Of a DNA stretch of 64,000 bases, positions 10,676 through 17,895 are shown piece by piece. Positions within the stretch are counted from its first letter, which is position 1. Every line of letters begins with the position of its first letter. This DNA is from Bordetella sp. BOR01 (GTDB taxonomy: Bacteria; Pseudomonadota; Gammaproteobacteria; Burkholderiales; Burkholderiaceae_B), in assembly GCF_019218885.1 (NCBI RefSeq), contig NZ_JAHUWT010000007.1, forward strand, positions 1 to 64,000, in the 5' to 3' direction. Under the pieces are notes generated by a model that ran no database searches, was not told the DNA's origin, and was given only the letters and a program-made list of their open reading frames with translations. The position numbers and the translations under genes were made by a program.

Positions 10676-10689
10676 TTGATCTGCGACAA
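10676..10689 (+). promoter_or_regulatory. FNR/ANR-like box of the ubiUVT promoter
   Basis: TTGAT-CTGC-GACAA resembles the FNR consensus TTGAT-N4-ATCAA: the first half is perfect and three of five bases match in the second. Its centre (10682.5) is exactly 41.5 bases upstream of the A of the ubiU ATG (10724), and a TACACT -10-like hexamer lies at 10713-10718. This is class II activator geometry with transcription starting at, or next to, the start codon. Confidence 0.55.
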
Positions 10690-10723
10690 GGCGAAAGTGC
10701 AGGACTGACTCCTACACTGCCGC

Positions 10724-11740
10724 ATGGAAACGCGTACCTCTGCCCTAGACCTGGTGGCCCCCGCTGGCAGCCTTGTTGCCCTGAAGGCCGCCCTGAACGC
10801 CGGCGCCGACGCCGTGTACCTGGGCCTGAAAAATGCCACGAACGCTCGCAACTTCGCTGGCCTGAACTTCACCGAATCCGACGTCCGCGCCGGCGTCGAA
10901 CTGGCCCACGCCATGGGGCGCCAGGTGCTGTTCGCCATCAATACCTTTCCGCAGGCAGGCCGTACCCACGAATGGCGCGCCGCGGTTGATGCCGCCCACG
11001 CGTTGCAGGCCGATGCGGTCATCATGGCCGATCCCGGCCTGATGGCCTACACCCGCGATCGCTACCCGGGCTTGCGCCTGCATATGTCCGTGCAAGGCTC
11101 GGCCACGCATGTCGATGCAATCGAACTGATGCGCGAGCACTTCGGCATCAGCCGCGTGGTGCTGCCGCGCGTACTCACCATGGCCGAGATCGGCAAGATC
11201 TGTGCGCAGACCTCGGTCGAGATCGAGGTCTTCGGTTTCGGCAGCTTGTGTGTCATGGCAGAAGGCCGCTGCTTGCTGTCGTCGTACGCCACCGGCGATT
11301 CGCCCAATAACAAGGGAGTGTGTTCGCCGGCACATGCGGTGCGCTGGTATGAAACCGATACCGGCCTGGACGCACGCCTGAACGGAATCCTGATCGATCG
11401 CTATGCAGAAGGCGAGCCTGCCGCGTATCCCACCTTGTGCAAGGGCCGCTTCGAGGTCGAAGGCAAGGCCGACTATGCCATCGAAGAGCCCGCCAGCCTC
11501 AATGCATTGGGCTTGCTGCCCGCCATCCACGCCATGGGTGTGTCCGCCGTAAAAATCGAAGGGCGCCAGCGTAGCCCCGCCTATGTCAGCCAGGTGGTTG
11601 CCACACTGCGCGCGGCCCTGGACGCCGTGCAGGCCGATGCGGCGCGCTATTCGGTCAAGCCTGACTGGATGACCGCACTGGCAAGCCAAGCTGAAGGGTC
11701 CCAAGTCACCCAAGGCGCCTTCGATCGCCCCTGGAAATAA
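10724..11740 (+). CDS. ubiU: UbiU, O2-independent ubiquinone hydroxylation protein (U32 family)
   Basis: A 338-residue U32-family protein. With UbiV it forms a 4Fe-4S complex that hydroxylates the ubiquinone ring anaerobically, using prephenate as the oxygen source. The four cluster cysteines seen in E. coli UbiU (169, 176, 193, 232) are all present at 176, 183, 200 and 239, a constant shift of 7. The VAPAGSLVALKAALNAGADA start and GLKNATNARNFAGLNF are diagnostic. It is first in a ubiUVT operon, with 4 bases before ubiV. There is hardly any room for a leader between the inferred promoter and the ATG. Confidence 0.95.
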   Translation: METRTSALDLVAPAGSLVALKAALNAGADAVYLGLKNATNARNFAGLNFTESDVRAGVELAHAMGRQVLFAINTFPQAGRTHEWRAAVDAAHALQADAVIMADPGLMAYTRDRYPGLRLHMSVQGSATHVDAIELMREHFGISRVVLPRVLTMAEIGKICAQTSVEIEVFGFGSLCVMAEGRCLLSSYATGDSPNNKGVCSPAHAVRWYETDTGLDARLNGILIDRYAEGEPAAYPTLCKGRFEVEGKADYAIEEPASLNALGLLPAIHAMGVSAVKIEGRQRSPAYVSQVVATLRAALDAVQADAARYSVKPDWMTALASQAEGSQVTQGAFDRPWK

Positions 11741-11744
11741 TCCA

Positions 11745-12629
11745 ATGTCTTACCAAATTTCGTTGGGCCCATTGTTGTACTACTGGCCCCGGCGCACCGT
11801 GCTGGATTTCTACGCAGCCGCCATCGATAGTCCGGTCGATATCATCTATCTGGGGGAAACCGTCTGCAGCCGCCGCCACGAACTGCGCGCCACCGACTGG
11901 CTGGATCTTGCTCGCGCCCTGCGTGATGCCGGCAAGACTGTCGTGTTGTCCAGCCAGACACTCATCGAGACCAGCGCCGACGCGCATGCGCTACGGCGCC
12001 TGTGCGAACACGACGATTTCATGCTCGAGGCCGGCGAAGTCGGGGCCTTGCGCCACATGACGGGCCGTCATTTCGTGGCGGGCCCGCATATCAACGCCTA
12101 CCATGGCGATACGCTGGCGTGGCTTGCTTCGCAGGGTGCCATGCGGTTTGTGGCCTCGGTTGAAATGGACCGCGATACCTTGCAATATCTGCTACAAGAC
12201 CGGCCGGCTGGCTTGCAGGCGGAAGTCATGGTGTGGGGGCGCTTGCCGTTGGCCTTTTCTGCTCGCTGCTTTACCGCGCGCCATTTTCGCCTGAAGAAAG
12301 ACGCCTGCGAGTTTCGCTGTATCGATTACCCCGATGGCATGAACATGCGTACGCGCGAAGGCCAGGAATTCCTTGCTCTCAACGGCATCCAGACCCAATC
12401 GGCTGCCTGTCTCGACCTGCTTGAACACACGGACGATCTGGTTGCCATGGGCGTCGACGTATTGCGTGTCAGCCCGCAGTCGCAAAATACTTTGCAGGCT
12501 GTGCTTGCATTGGATCAGATACGCCAAGGGCAGGGGTACGACCCGGTGTCGCCGCCTGCGGACATCGGCCGCTGCAATGGATACTGGCATGGCCGCGCTG
12601 GCATTGACTACCTGGAAACTTCTACATGA
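11745..12629 (+). CDS. ubiV: UbiV, O2-independent ubiquinone hydroxylation protein (U32 family)
   Basis: A 294-residue partner of UbiU. Cluster-ligand cysteines are found at 41, 175, 188 and 192, with the same 13- and 4-residue spacings as the last three ligands of E. coli UbiV (180, 193, 197). IIYLGETVCSRRHEL and RCFTARHFRLKKDACEFRC are the marker segments. It lies 4 bases after ubiU and its stop overlaps the ubiT start (ATGA), so the three genes are translationally coupled. Confidence 0.95.
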   Translation: MSYQISLGPLLYYWPRRTVLDFYAAAIDSPVDIIYLGETVCSRRHELRATDWLDLARALRDAGKTVVLSSQTLIETSADAHALRRLCEHDDFMLEAGEVGALRHMTGRHFVAGPHINAYHGDTLAWLASQGAMRFVASVEMDRDTLQYLLQDRPAGLQAEVMVWGRLPLAFSARCFTARHFRLKKDACEFRCIDYPDGMNMRTREGQEFLALNGIQTQSAACLDLLEHTDDLVAMGVDVLRVSPQSQNTLQAVLALDQIRQGQGYDPVSPPADIGRCNGYWHGRAGIDYLETST

Positions 12630-13042
12630 ATCGATTTTCCGCCGTTCTCGCACGTCTTGATCGCGTGCTGCCCGCGCCCCTGGTTTCGGCGCACTTTGCC
12701 TTGGGCCTGGAAATCGCAAGATACTTGAAGTGGCTGCTGCCTCCCGTGGAAATCGAAGGCAAGCGCTTTGCCATCAAGGTCGACGACTTGGGCCTGCGCA
12801 GTTGCTTCACTTGTCGGCGGGGTCGCTTCCGGCCACTATGGACGACCGAGGTCGACCTGCAACTGGGCGCCTCTCTGGGTGATTTCTTGGCCTTGGTGCG
12901 CGGAACCTCAGATGCGGATACCTTGTTCTTTCAGCGCCGCCTGCGCATTGCTGGCGATACCGAACTGGGATTGATTGTCAAGAACTGGCTTGATGCCACC
13001 GAACGGCCCAGTTGGCTGCGACCAACCGGCTTGACACTGTAG
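12626..13042 (+). CDS. ubiT: UbiT, SCP2-domain lipid-binding accessory factor
   Basis: A 138-residue protein with an SCP2 sterol-carrier fold, the anaerobic counterpart of UbiJ. It is expected to bind the isoprenoid tail of ubiquinone intermediates. Residues 18-35 (LVSAHFALGLEIARYLKW) and the DTELGLIVKNWLD segment match the YhbT/UbiT family. It is the third gene of the ubiUVT operon; its ATG overlaps the ubiV stop by 4 bases. Confidence 0.92.
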   Translation: MNRFSAVLARLDRVLPAPLVSAHFALGLEIARYLKWLLPPVEIEGKRFAIKVDDLGLRSCFTCRRGRFRPLWTTEVDLQLGASLGDFLALVRGTSDADTLFFQRRLRIAGDTELGLIVKNWLDATERPSWLRPTGLTL

Positions 13043-13044
13043 CC

Positions 13045-13431
13045 ATGTCCAGTCCGACCTTGCCTTTGGTTTACTCTTGCTCGGGTTGTTCGAGCGTGGC
13101 TCAGTTGGCCAACTATCTGGCCGTGCGGCTCGACCACGAGAGCGTGGCCGAAATGTCATGTATCAGTGGTGTGGGCGGGGGTGTGCCGCTGCTGGTAAAG
13201 CGGGCTCGCAGCGGGCGGCCCATTCTGGCCTTGGATGGTTGCGTACTGGCTTGTGTCAAGGCCTGCCTGGAAAAAGTGGGCGTTGAGCCGACCCGCCATA
13301 TGGTGCTGAATCAGTTTGGTGCTACCAAGCGGTATCACCAGGAAAGTACGGAAGCAGAGCGGACTGTGGTTTGGCAAGCTGTGTTCATCATGGCGCAGCA
13401 GATGGGCGAAGTGGCCAGCACACAGCCGTAG
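13045..13431 (+). CDS. DGC-domain putative zinc-binding protein
   Basis: A 128-residue protein of the DGC family, named after a conserved Asp-Gly-Cys motif and predicted to bind zinc. An N-terminal YSCSGCSSVAQLAN segment provides a CxxC pair, and ALDGCVLACVKACLE near residue 70 contains the DGC motif with two further Cys. Its ATG starts 2 bases after the ubiT stop, so it is probably the fourth gene of the ubiUVT transcript. The function of the family is unknown; metal or sulfur handling linked to anaerobic metabolism is inference. Confidence 0.8.
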   Translation: MSSPTLPLVYSCSGCSSVAQLANYLAVRLDHESVAEMSCISGVGGGVPLLVKRARSGRPILALDGCVLACVKACLEKVGVEPTRHMVLNQFGATKRYHQESTEAERTVVWQAVFIMAQQMGEVASTQP

Positions 13432-13489
13432 GCGAGCTTGGGGCAGGCTGCCACCTGCCAGTGGGGCGCAGCCTGGCGGGGACGCGGAT

Positions 13490-14680
13490 TCAAGTGAATG
13501 CGAGCTGCGTGTCCGTGCCTGCCTCGGGCTGGGTAGGTGGCATGACACCGTGCAACAGATAGTCGATCAGTTCACGTACGGGACGGATGGCATCACCGAA
13601 GGGCAGTTTGGAACCGCCGCGGAAGAACAGGCCCTTGTCGACTTCGCCACGCACGGCAGCTGCCAGCTTCAAGTCGATGCAGAATTGTCCGAATCGTGCC
13701 AGGCCGTCGCGCAAGCCGCATTGCGTCAGGCAGTCCATGCGCTGGGTGCAGCGGCGGGGATCGGCGCGTGCATTGTCTTGCAGCTTTTTTTCCTGGCGCA
13801 GGTAGCGGGTAAGCCATGGCGTAGCCACGGCGCGGGCCGGCAGGCCTGCCACGCTGATGAACTCCTTCAACTGGGTGGGGTCGGCGCCGATCAGGACTTG
13901 CTTGAAATTCGGGTGTGCATCGCCTTCTTTGGTAACGGCGAAGGCGGTGCCGACCTGCACGGCGTCGGCGCCATTGGCGAGCCAATGCCTGACCTTGTCA
14001 TGGCTGCCTACACCGCCAGCCACGATGAGCTTGGGTGCATCTCGGTTCAGGCCGAGTTCGTCGAACAGTGCGCGGCATTCTGCCAGTACGCGACTGAAGC
14101 TGAAGCGATCGTCGCCAAGTTCGGACAATTTGGTGGCGCCCAGATGGCCACCCGCATGGGCCGGGTGTTCGATGACGATGGCAGAGGCCAGGCGGCCCTT
14201 CTTGAGCCATTTCTTGATCACGATGCCCACGCCGCGTGCTTCCGAAAGGATGGGGATCAGGGCGACCTTGTTGTGGTCGGCCGTCATTTCGGGCAGGTCC
14301 AGCGGCAGGCCGGCGCCCATGACGATGGCATCGGCGCCGCTTTCGCAGGCCTGTTTCACCAGGGCGGCGTGATCGCGCACTGCCTTCATGACGTTGACGG
14401 CTATCAGGCCACGGCCGCCGGAGATTTTTCTTGCGGCGCGGATTTCACGGTCGAGCGCGACACAATTGGCGTGATCGATGGCCAGGCGGTCGCGGCACTT
14501 GATGGTTTGCTCGAGCAGATCGGGGTGATGATGGCGAAGGTCGACGCTGGCGATGGTGCCAACGGCGTTTTCGCTTGCGACTGCGCCGGCCAGACGGTGT
14601 GCCGAGATGCCGACGCCCATGCCGCCTTGGACAATGGGGAGCAGGTCACGGCCGGCGAGAGTCAGTGTTTTGAACCACAT
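13490..14680 (-). CDS. Nitronate monooxygenase-like FMN protein with a C-terminal Cys4 motif
   Basis: A 396-residue TIM-barrel flavoprotein of the nitronate monooxygenase/2-nitropropane dioxygenase superfamily. IVQGGMGVGIS near the N terminus, EHPAHAGGHLG (171-181, holding the family His) and AGGVGSHDKVRHWLANGADAVQVGTAF are the FMN and catalytic segments. The C-terminal extension carries C311-x5-C317-x3-C321-x12-C334, which could hold a metal or Fe-S centre and is not part of the classical enzyme. It lies between two groups of anaerobic genes and has its own FNR-like promoter, so an O2-using role is questionable. The ATG at 14680 gives the expected MWFKTLTL start. Confidence 0.78.
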   Translation of the reverse strand: MWFKTLTLAGRDLLPIVQGGMGVGISAHRLAGAVASENAVGTIASVDLRHHHPDLLEQTIKCRDRLAIDHANCVALDREIRAARKISGGRGLIAVNVMKAVRDHAALVKQACESGADAIVMGAGLPLDLPEMTADHNKVALIPILSEARGVGIVIKKWLKKGRLASAIVIEHPAHAGGHLGATKLSELGDDRFSFSRVLAECRALFDELGLNRDAPKLIVAGGVGSHDKVRHWLANGADAVQVGTAFAVTKEGDAHPNFKQVLIGADPTQLKEFISVAGLPARAVATPWLTRYLRQEKKLQDNARADPRRCTQRMDCLTQCGLRDGLARFGQFCIDLKLAAAVRGEVDKGLFFRGGSKLPFGDAIRPVRELIDYLLHGVMPPTQPEAGTDTQLAFT

Positions 14681-14741
14681 GGATACAGAATCCCTAATTT
14701 GGGCGATTGCGCAACAGTAGGCGATGAGGCAATGCTGCGTA

Positions 14742-14755
14742 TTGCGCGATGTCAA
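14742..14755 (-). promoter_or_regulatory. FNR-like box upstream of the NMO-like gene
   Basis: Read leftward, the site is TTGAC-ATCG-CGCAA, 7 of 10 matches to the FNR half-sites. If the centre (14748.5) is at -41.5, transcription starts near 14707, with a TACTGT hexamer at the -10 position and a 27-base leader before the ATG at 14680. It touches the nrdG stop codon. TTGACA could alternatively serve as an ordinary -35 element. Confidence 0.4.
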
Positions 14756-15517
14756 CTAGCGATAAGCGAAGCAGGAGAAGAGCGCCTGCAGCTCGGCCAG
14801 GGTGGTAGCGCTGAGCACGGCCGAAGGTGGGGCTTCGGGTGAGGCGCGATGGTTCTGCACGGCGTAATGGCGTACACCGCGTCGGGCCAGGTCGCGGGCA
14901 AGATCGACAAGCGCGGGTTCGGTCAGCCAGCGTGGACTCCAGGTGGTGCGGCATTCGAACGGGATGCCGCTGGCCAGCAGCGATTCCAGGCAGGCCTGGG
15001 TGGCTGCATAAGTATCGGGGCGTCCGGTCAGGGCGTCGTGGCCTGCGGCATCGGCCTTGACGTCGAAGCCGACCCAATCAAGGTGGGCAAGCAGGTCGTG
15101 CAAGCGTGATGGATAGATGCCGGCGGTATGCAGGGCCACGCGGAACCCCAGCGCCCTGACCGCGCGTACCATCTGCGGCAGGCGCGGTTCGCTCAGGGGT
15201 TCGCCCCCCGAAAACACCACCGCATCGAGCAGGCCTCGCCGTCCGTTCAGGAATTCGAGGACGGCCTTCCAGTCGTAGTGGCCGCTGCGCCGTTGCAGGT
15301 GCGGATTGTGGCAATAGCTGCAGCGCCATGGACAGCCGGAAATGAAGACCACGGCGGCCAGCATACCCGGCCAGTCGACACTGGAATAAGGCACGATGCC
15401 GCCGATGGCGGGTTCACCGCGCGGCACGGACGGCACCGCGGCGGGTGCCGCCGTGCGCCTGGAGGCTGTTTCGGGAACGTCAGGCGGCGCGTCGTTCGGT
15501 GAAGAAGCGGCGTTCAT
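14756..15517 (-). CDS. nrdG: Anaerobic ribonucleotide reductase activating enzyme
   Basis: A 253-residue radical-SAM activase that generates the glycyl radical of class III ribonucleotide reductase. The cluster motif is C62-x3-C66-x2-C69 in GCPWRCSYCH, followed by VVFSGGEPLSEPRL, the usual SAM-binding GGE segment. About 40 N-terminal residues are Ala/Pro-rich and poorly conserved, so the start at 15517 is likely but not certain; AAGGCG lies 8 bases upstream. It overlaps the end of the small glycyl-radical gene by 38 bases in another frame, which suggests coupled translation of activase and substrate domain. Confidence 0.9.
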   Translation of the reverse strand: MNAASSPNDAPPDVPETASRRTAAPAAVPSVPRGEPAIGGIVPYSSVDWPGMLAAVVFISGCPWRCSYCHNPHLQRRSGHYDWKAVLEFLNGRRGLLDAVVFSGGEPLSEPRLPQMVRAVRALGFRVALHTAGIYPSRLHDLLAHLDWVGFDVKADAAGHDALTGRPDTYAATQACLESLLASGIPFECRTTWSPRWLTEPALVDLARDLARRGVRHYAVQNHRASPEAPPSAVLSATTLAELQALFSCFAYR

Positions 15518-15659
15518 TGAATTCGCCTTGTTTTCCTGTGTTGAATGACGTGACCGGACGGTGATAGCCCATGACGCGGGTCCAGATCTCGCAGCGTACG
15601 CGCTGGCTGTCGTCGAGTTGGATGTCGGTGCGGGTGGGGGCGGTGGTAAGAGATTGCAT
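15480..15659 (-). CDS. Stand-alone NrdD glycyl-radical domain (59 residues)
   Basis: A small gene between nrdD and nrdG encoding 59 residues. Residues 24-53 (EIWTRVMGYHRPVTSFNTGK, then QGEFNERRFF) correspond to the extreme C terminus of class III ribonucleotide reductases, where a RVxGY(Y/H)RPV...N.GK...F..R sequence surrounds the radical glycine; here that is probably Gly31. The large nrdD gene upstream ends just before this domain. An AGGAG ribosome site at 15665-15669 lies 5 bases before the ATG, so it is translated on its own and is not a frameshift remnant. It may complement NrdD in trans, as YfiD/GrcA does for pyruvate formate-lyase. Confidence 0.85.
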   Translation of the reverse strand: MQSLTTAPTRTDIQLDDSQRVRCEIWTRVMGYHRPVTSFNTGKQGEFNERRFFTERRAA

Positions 15660-15683
15660 AGCGGCTCCTGGGTTGAGGGAATG

Positions 15684-15719
15684 GCCCGGCCCGACGATGC
15701 CAGGCCGGCTGTGCCGGGC
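15684..15719 (-). other. Hairpin between nrdD and the glycyl-radical gene
   Basis: GCCCGGC and GCCGGGC form a 7-bp stem in the 69-base gap between the nrdD stop and the small gene. No T-run follows, so it is not a typical terminator. It could protect the nrdD mRNA 3' end or set the ratio between the two polypeptides. Confidence 0.4.
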
Positions 15720-15728
15720 GCGGGGCGC

Positions 15729-17735
15729 CTAGCTGTTGCTGCATGCCTGTTGCCGGGATAGCAATTCGGCATCGCATCTGGGGCAGAACTCGTGCCGGCC
15801 TGACAAATAGCCATGGGTGGGGCAGATCGAGAACGTGGGCGTGATCGTGATGTAGGGCAGCCGGAAATTCTCGAGCGCCCGGCGTACCAGTTGGCGGCAG
15901 GTGGCGGCGGAAGAGACGGCCTCGTTCATGTACAGGTGCAGGACGGTGCCGCCGGTGTACTTGCTTTGCAGGGTTTCCTGCATGGCCAGCGCCTCGAAGG
16001 GGTCGTCGGTGTGGCCCACGGGCAACTGGCTGGAATTGGTGTAGTAGGGCTGGGCGTCGGTTCCAGCTTGCAGGATATCGGGCCAGCGCTTGCGGTCTTC
16101 GCGGGCAAAGCGGTACGTGGTGCCTTCAGCCGGCGTGGCCTCCAGGTTATACAGGTGGCCGGTGGATTCCTGGAATTCGGTCATGCGGGCCCGCACGTGA
16201 TCAAGCAGCCGCACGGCCAGCGCGTGGCCCTGCGGCGCGGTGATGTCGTAGGCATCGCCGCTGAAGTTGCGTACCATTTCGTTGATGCCGTTCACGCCCA
16301 GTGTGCTGAAATGGTTGCGCAACGTACCCAGGTAACGCCGGGTATATGGGTACAGGCCCTGGTCGATATAGCGCTGCACCACCTTGCGCTTGACTTCGAG
16401 AACGTCGCGACCCAGTTCCAGCAGCGCATTCAGTTGCTGCAGAAGCGCGGTTTCGTCGCCGGCGTGGCGGTAGCCAAGGCGGGCGCAGTTGATCGTGACC
16501 ACGCCCACCGAGCCGGTTTGCTCGGCGGAACCGAACAGACCGTTGCCGCGCTTGAGGAGTTCGCGCAGATCAAGCTGCAGCCGGCAGCACATCGATCGAA
16601 CCATGTGCGGCTCGAGGTCGGAATTGAGGAAATTCTGGAAGTACGGCAGCCCGTACTTGGCGGTCATGTCGAACAGCAGTTCGGTATTGGGGTGGTTCCA
16701 GTCGAAATCGGCGGTGATGTTGTAGGTGGGAATGGGGAACGTGAATACCCGGCCCTTGGCGTCGCCGGCCATCATGACTTCGATGTAGGCGCGGTTGATC
16801 ATGTCCATTTCGACCTGCAGGTCACCGTAGCTGAACGGCATTTCCTGGCCGCCGATATACGGGATCTGCTCGCGCAGGTCGGCCGGGCAGGTAAGGTCGA
16901 AGGTCAGGTTGGTAAAAGGCGTCTGGGTACCCCAGCGGCTGGGCACGTTGAGGTTGTAGATGAGCTCTTGCATTGCCTGCTTGACCTCGGCATAGCTCAT
17001 GCTGTCGCAGCGCACGAAGGGCGCCATGTAGGTGTCGAACGAACTGAATGCCTGGGCGCCGGCCCATTCGTTTTGCAGGGTACCCAGGAAGTTGACGATT
17101 TGCCCGATGGCGGCCGACATATGGCGTGGCGGGGTGGCCTCGACCTTGCCGGGGATGCCATTGAAGCCTTCGGTGAGCAGTTGCCGCAACGACCAGCCGG
17201 CGCAGTACCCGCTGAGCATGTCCAGATCGTGGATATGGATGTCGCCGTCGCGGTGGGCCTGGCCGGCCGCGGGGGCGTAGACGTGGGACAGCCAGTAGTT
17301 GGCGGTGACCTTGCCGGCCACGTTCAGGATCAGGCCGCCCAGGCTGTACCCCTGGTTGGCGTTGGCGTTGACGCGCCAGTCGCGCTGGTCCAGGTATTCT
17401 TCCATGGAGCTTTCGACGTCGACCAGCGTGTGCTGCAGGGAGCGCAGGCGGGCGTGGCGTTCGCGGTACACGATGTAGGCGCGCGCCGTCTGCCAGCAGC
17501 CGGCTTCGACCAGTGCGTCTTCGACCTGGTTCTGGATGGCCTCGATGCCAGGGCAGGGATAACCGGCAAGGCGCGCGGCCACCCGCGCGCCCAGTATCTC
17601 GGCGGCGGCGGGATCGACTTCGCCGGTGGCTTGGCCGGCCGCGGCGATGGCGTGGACGACCTTGGCGCCGTCGAAATCGACGATGCGGCCGTCGCGCTTG
17701 AGGATTTGCTGGGGCATCATGGCGGGATACTTCAT
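15729..17735 (-). CDS. nrdD: Anaerobic (class III) ribonucleoside-triphosphate reductase, large part without the glycyl-radical domain
   Basis: A 668-residue NrdD. It has an N-terminal ATP-cone (ILKRDGRIVDFDGAKV), then the catalytic barrel with RDGDIHIHDLDML, GVNGINEM and YYTNSSQLPVGHTDD. It ends with the zinc-site segment CPTHGYLSGRHEFCPRCD and stops about 12 residues later, where other NrdDs continue into the radical loop; that domain is encoded by the next gene. It reduces NTPs to dNTPs without oxygen. The start is uncertain: 17735 (MKYPAM) or 17720 (MMPQQ) are best, since more upstream in-frame starts run into the FNR-like boxes. Confidence 0.9.
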   Translation of the reverse strand: MKYPAMMPQQILKRDGRIVDFDGAKVVHAIAAAGQATGEVDPAAAEILGARVAARLAGYPCPGIEAIQNQVEDALVEAGCWQTARAYIVYRERHARLRSLQHTLVDVESSMEEYLDQRDWRVNANANQGYSLGGLILNVAGKVTANYWLSHVYAPAAGQAHRDGDIHIHDLDMLSGYCAGWSLRQLLTEGFNGIPGKVEATPPRHMSAAIGQIVNFLGTLQNEWAGAQAFSSFDTYMAPFVRCDSMSYAEVKQAMQELIYNLNVPSRWGTQTPFTNLTFDLTCPADLREQIPYIGGQEMPFSYGDLQVEMDMINRAYIEVMMAGDAKGRVFTFPIPTYNITADFDWNHPNTELLFDMTAKYGLPYFQNFLNSDLEPHMVRSMCCRLQLDLRELLKRGNGLFGSAEQTGSVGVVTINCARLGYRHAGDETALLQQLNALLELGRDVLEVKRKVVQRYIDQGLYPYTRRYLGTLRNHFSTLGVNGINEMVRNFSGDAYDITAPQGHALAVRLLDHVRARMTEFQESTGHLYNLEATPAEGTTYRFAREDRKRWPDILQAGTDAQPYYTNSSQLPVGHTDDPFEALAMQETLQSKYTGGTVLHLYMNEAVSSAATCRQLVRRALENFRLPYITITPTFSICPTHGYLSGRHEFCPRCDAELLSRQQACSNS

Positions 17736-17809
17736 GTAGTGTTGGTCTGGGTAGACTACTACTACATCATGTGGTCTGAAAGGCGTGGCGGTGAGTAATG
17801 CCTGGCTGA

Positions 17810-17823
17810 TTGATGCAACGCAA
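17810..17823 (+). promoter_or_regulatory. FNR/ANR-like box 1 in the nrdD-hemN gap (hemN side)
   Basis: TTGAT-GCAA-CGCAA has a perfect first half-site and three of five matches in the second. Placing the centre (17816.5) at -41.5 gives a start near 17858, and a TAATTT -10 hexamer lies at 17843-17848. This predicts a leader of about 38 bases for hemN. Confidence 0.5.
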
Positions 17824-17847
17824 CTGCGGCATTCATCTGCATTAATT

Positions 17848-17861
17848 TTGCGTTTGATCAA
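17848..17861 (-). promoter_or_regulatory. FNR/ANR-like box 2 in the nrdD-hemN gap (nrdD side)
   Basis: TTGCG-TTTG-ATCAA on the + strand has a perfect ATCAA half. It is nearly the reverse complement of box 1, so read leftward it presents the strong half first, as an activator site for nrdD would. The -10 expected for nrdD at this spacing is not a good match. Confidence 0.45.
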
Positions 17862-17895
17862 GATGCCGGGCCGTCGAGCTTTGCATAATCACTTC

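Noticed and set aside
13316-14842. 508-codon frame opposite the NMO-like gene
   Set aside because: It runs antisense through the conserved flavoprotein, has no ribosome site and low-complexity composition typical of high-GC shadows.
15480-15735. Frameshift or sequencing error separating nrdD from its radical domain
   Set aside because: An in-frame stop, a 69-base gap, an AGGAG site and a good ATG make a genuine separate gene more likely.
15813-17798. Long open frame opposite nrdD
   Set aside because: It is the antisense shadow of the well-conserved nrdD. Its translation is His/Gln/Val-rich without any known motif.
17736-17895. NrdR box before nrdD
   Set aside because: Looked for the ACACTATATATAGTGT-type pair; only weak partial matches (CACTACATG) are present.
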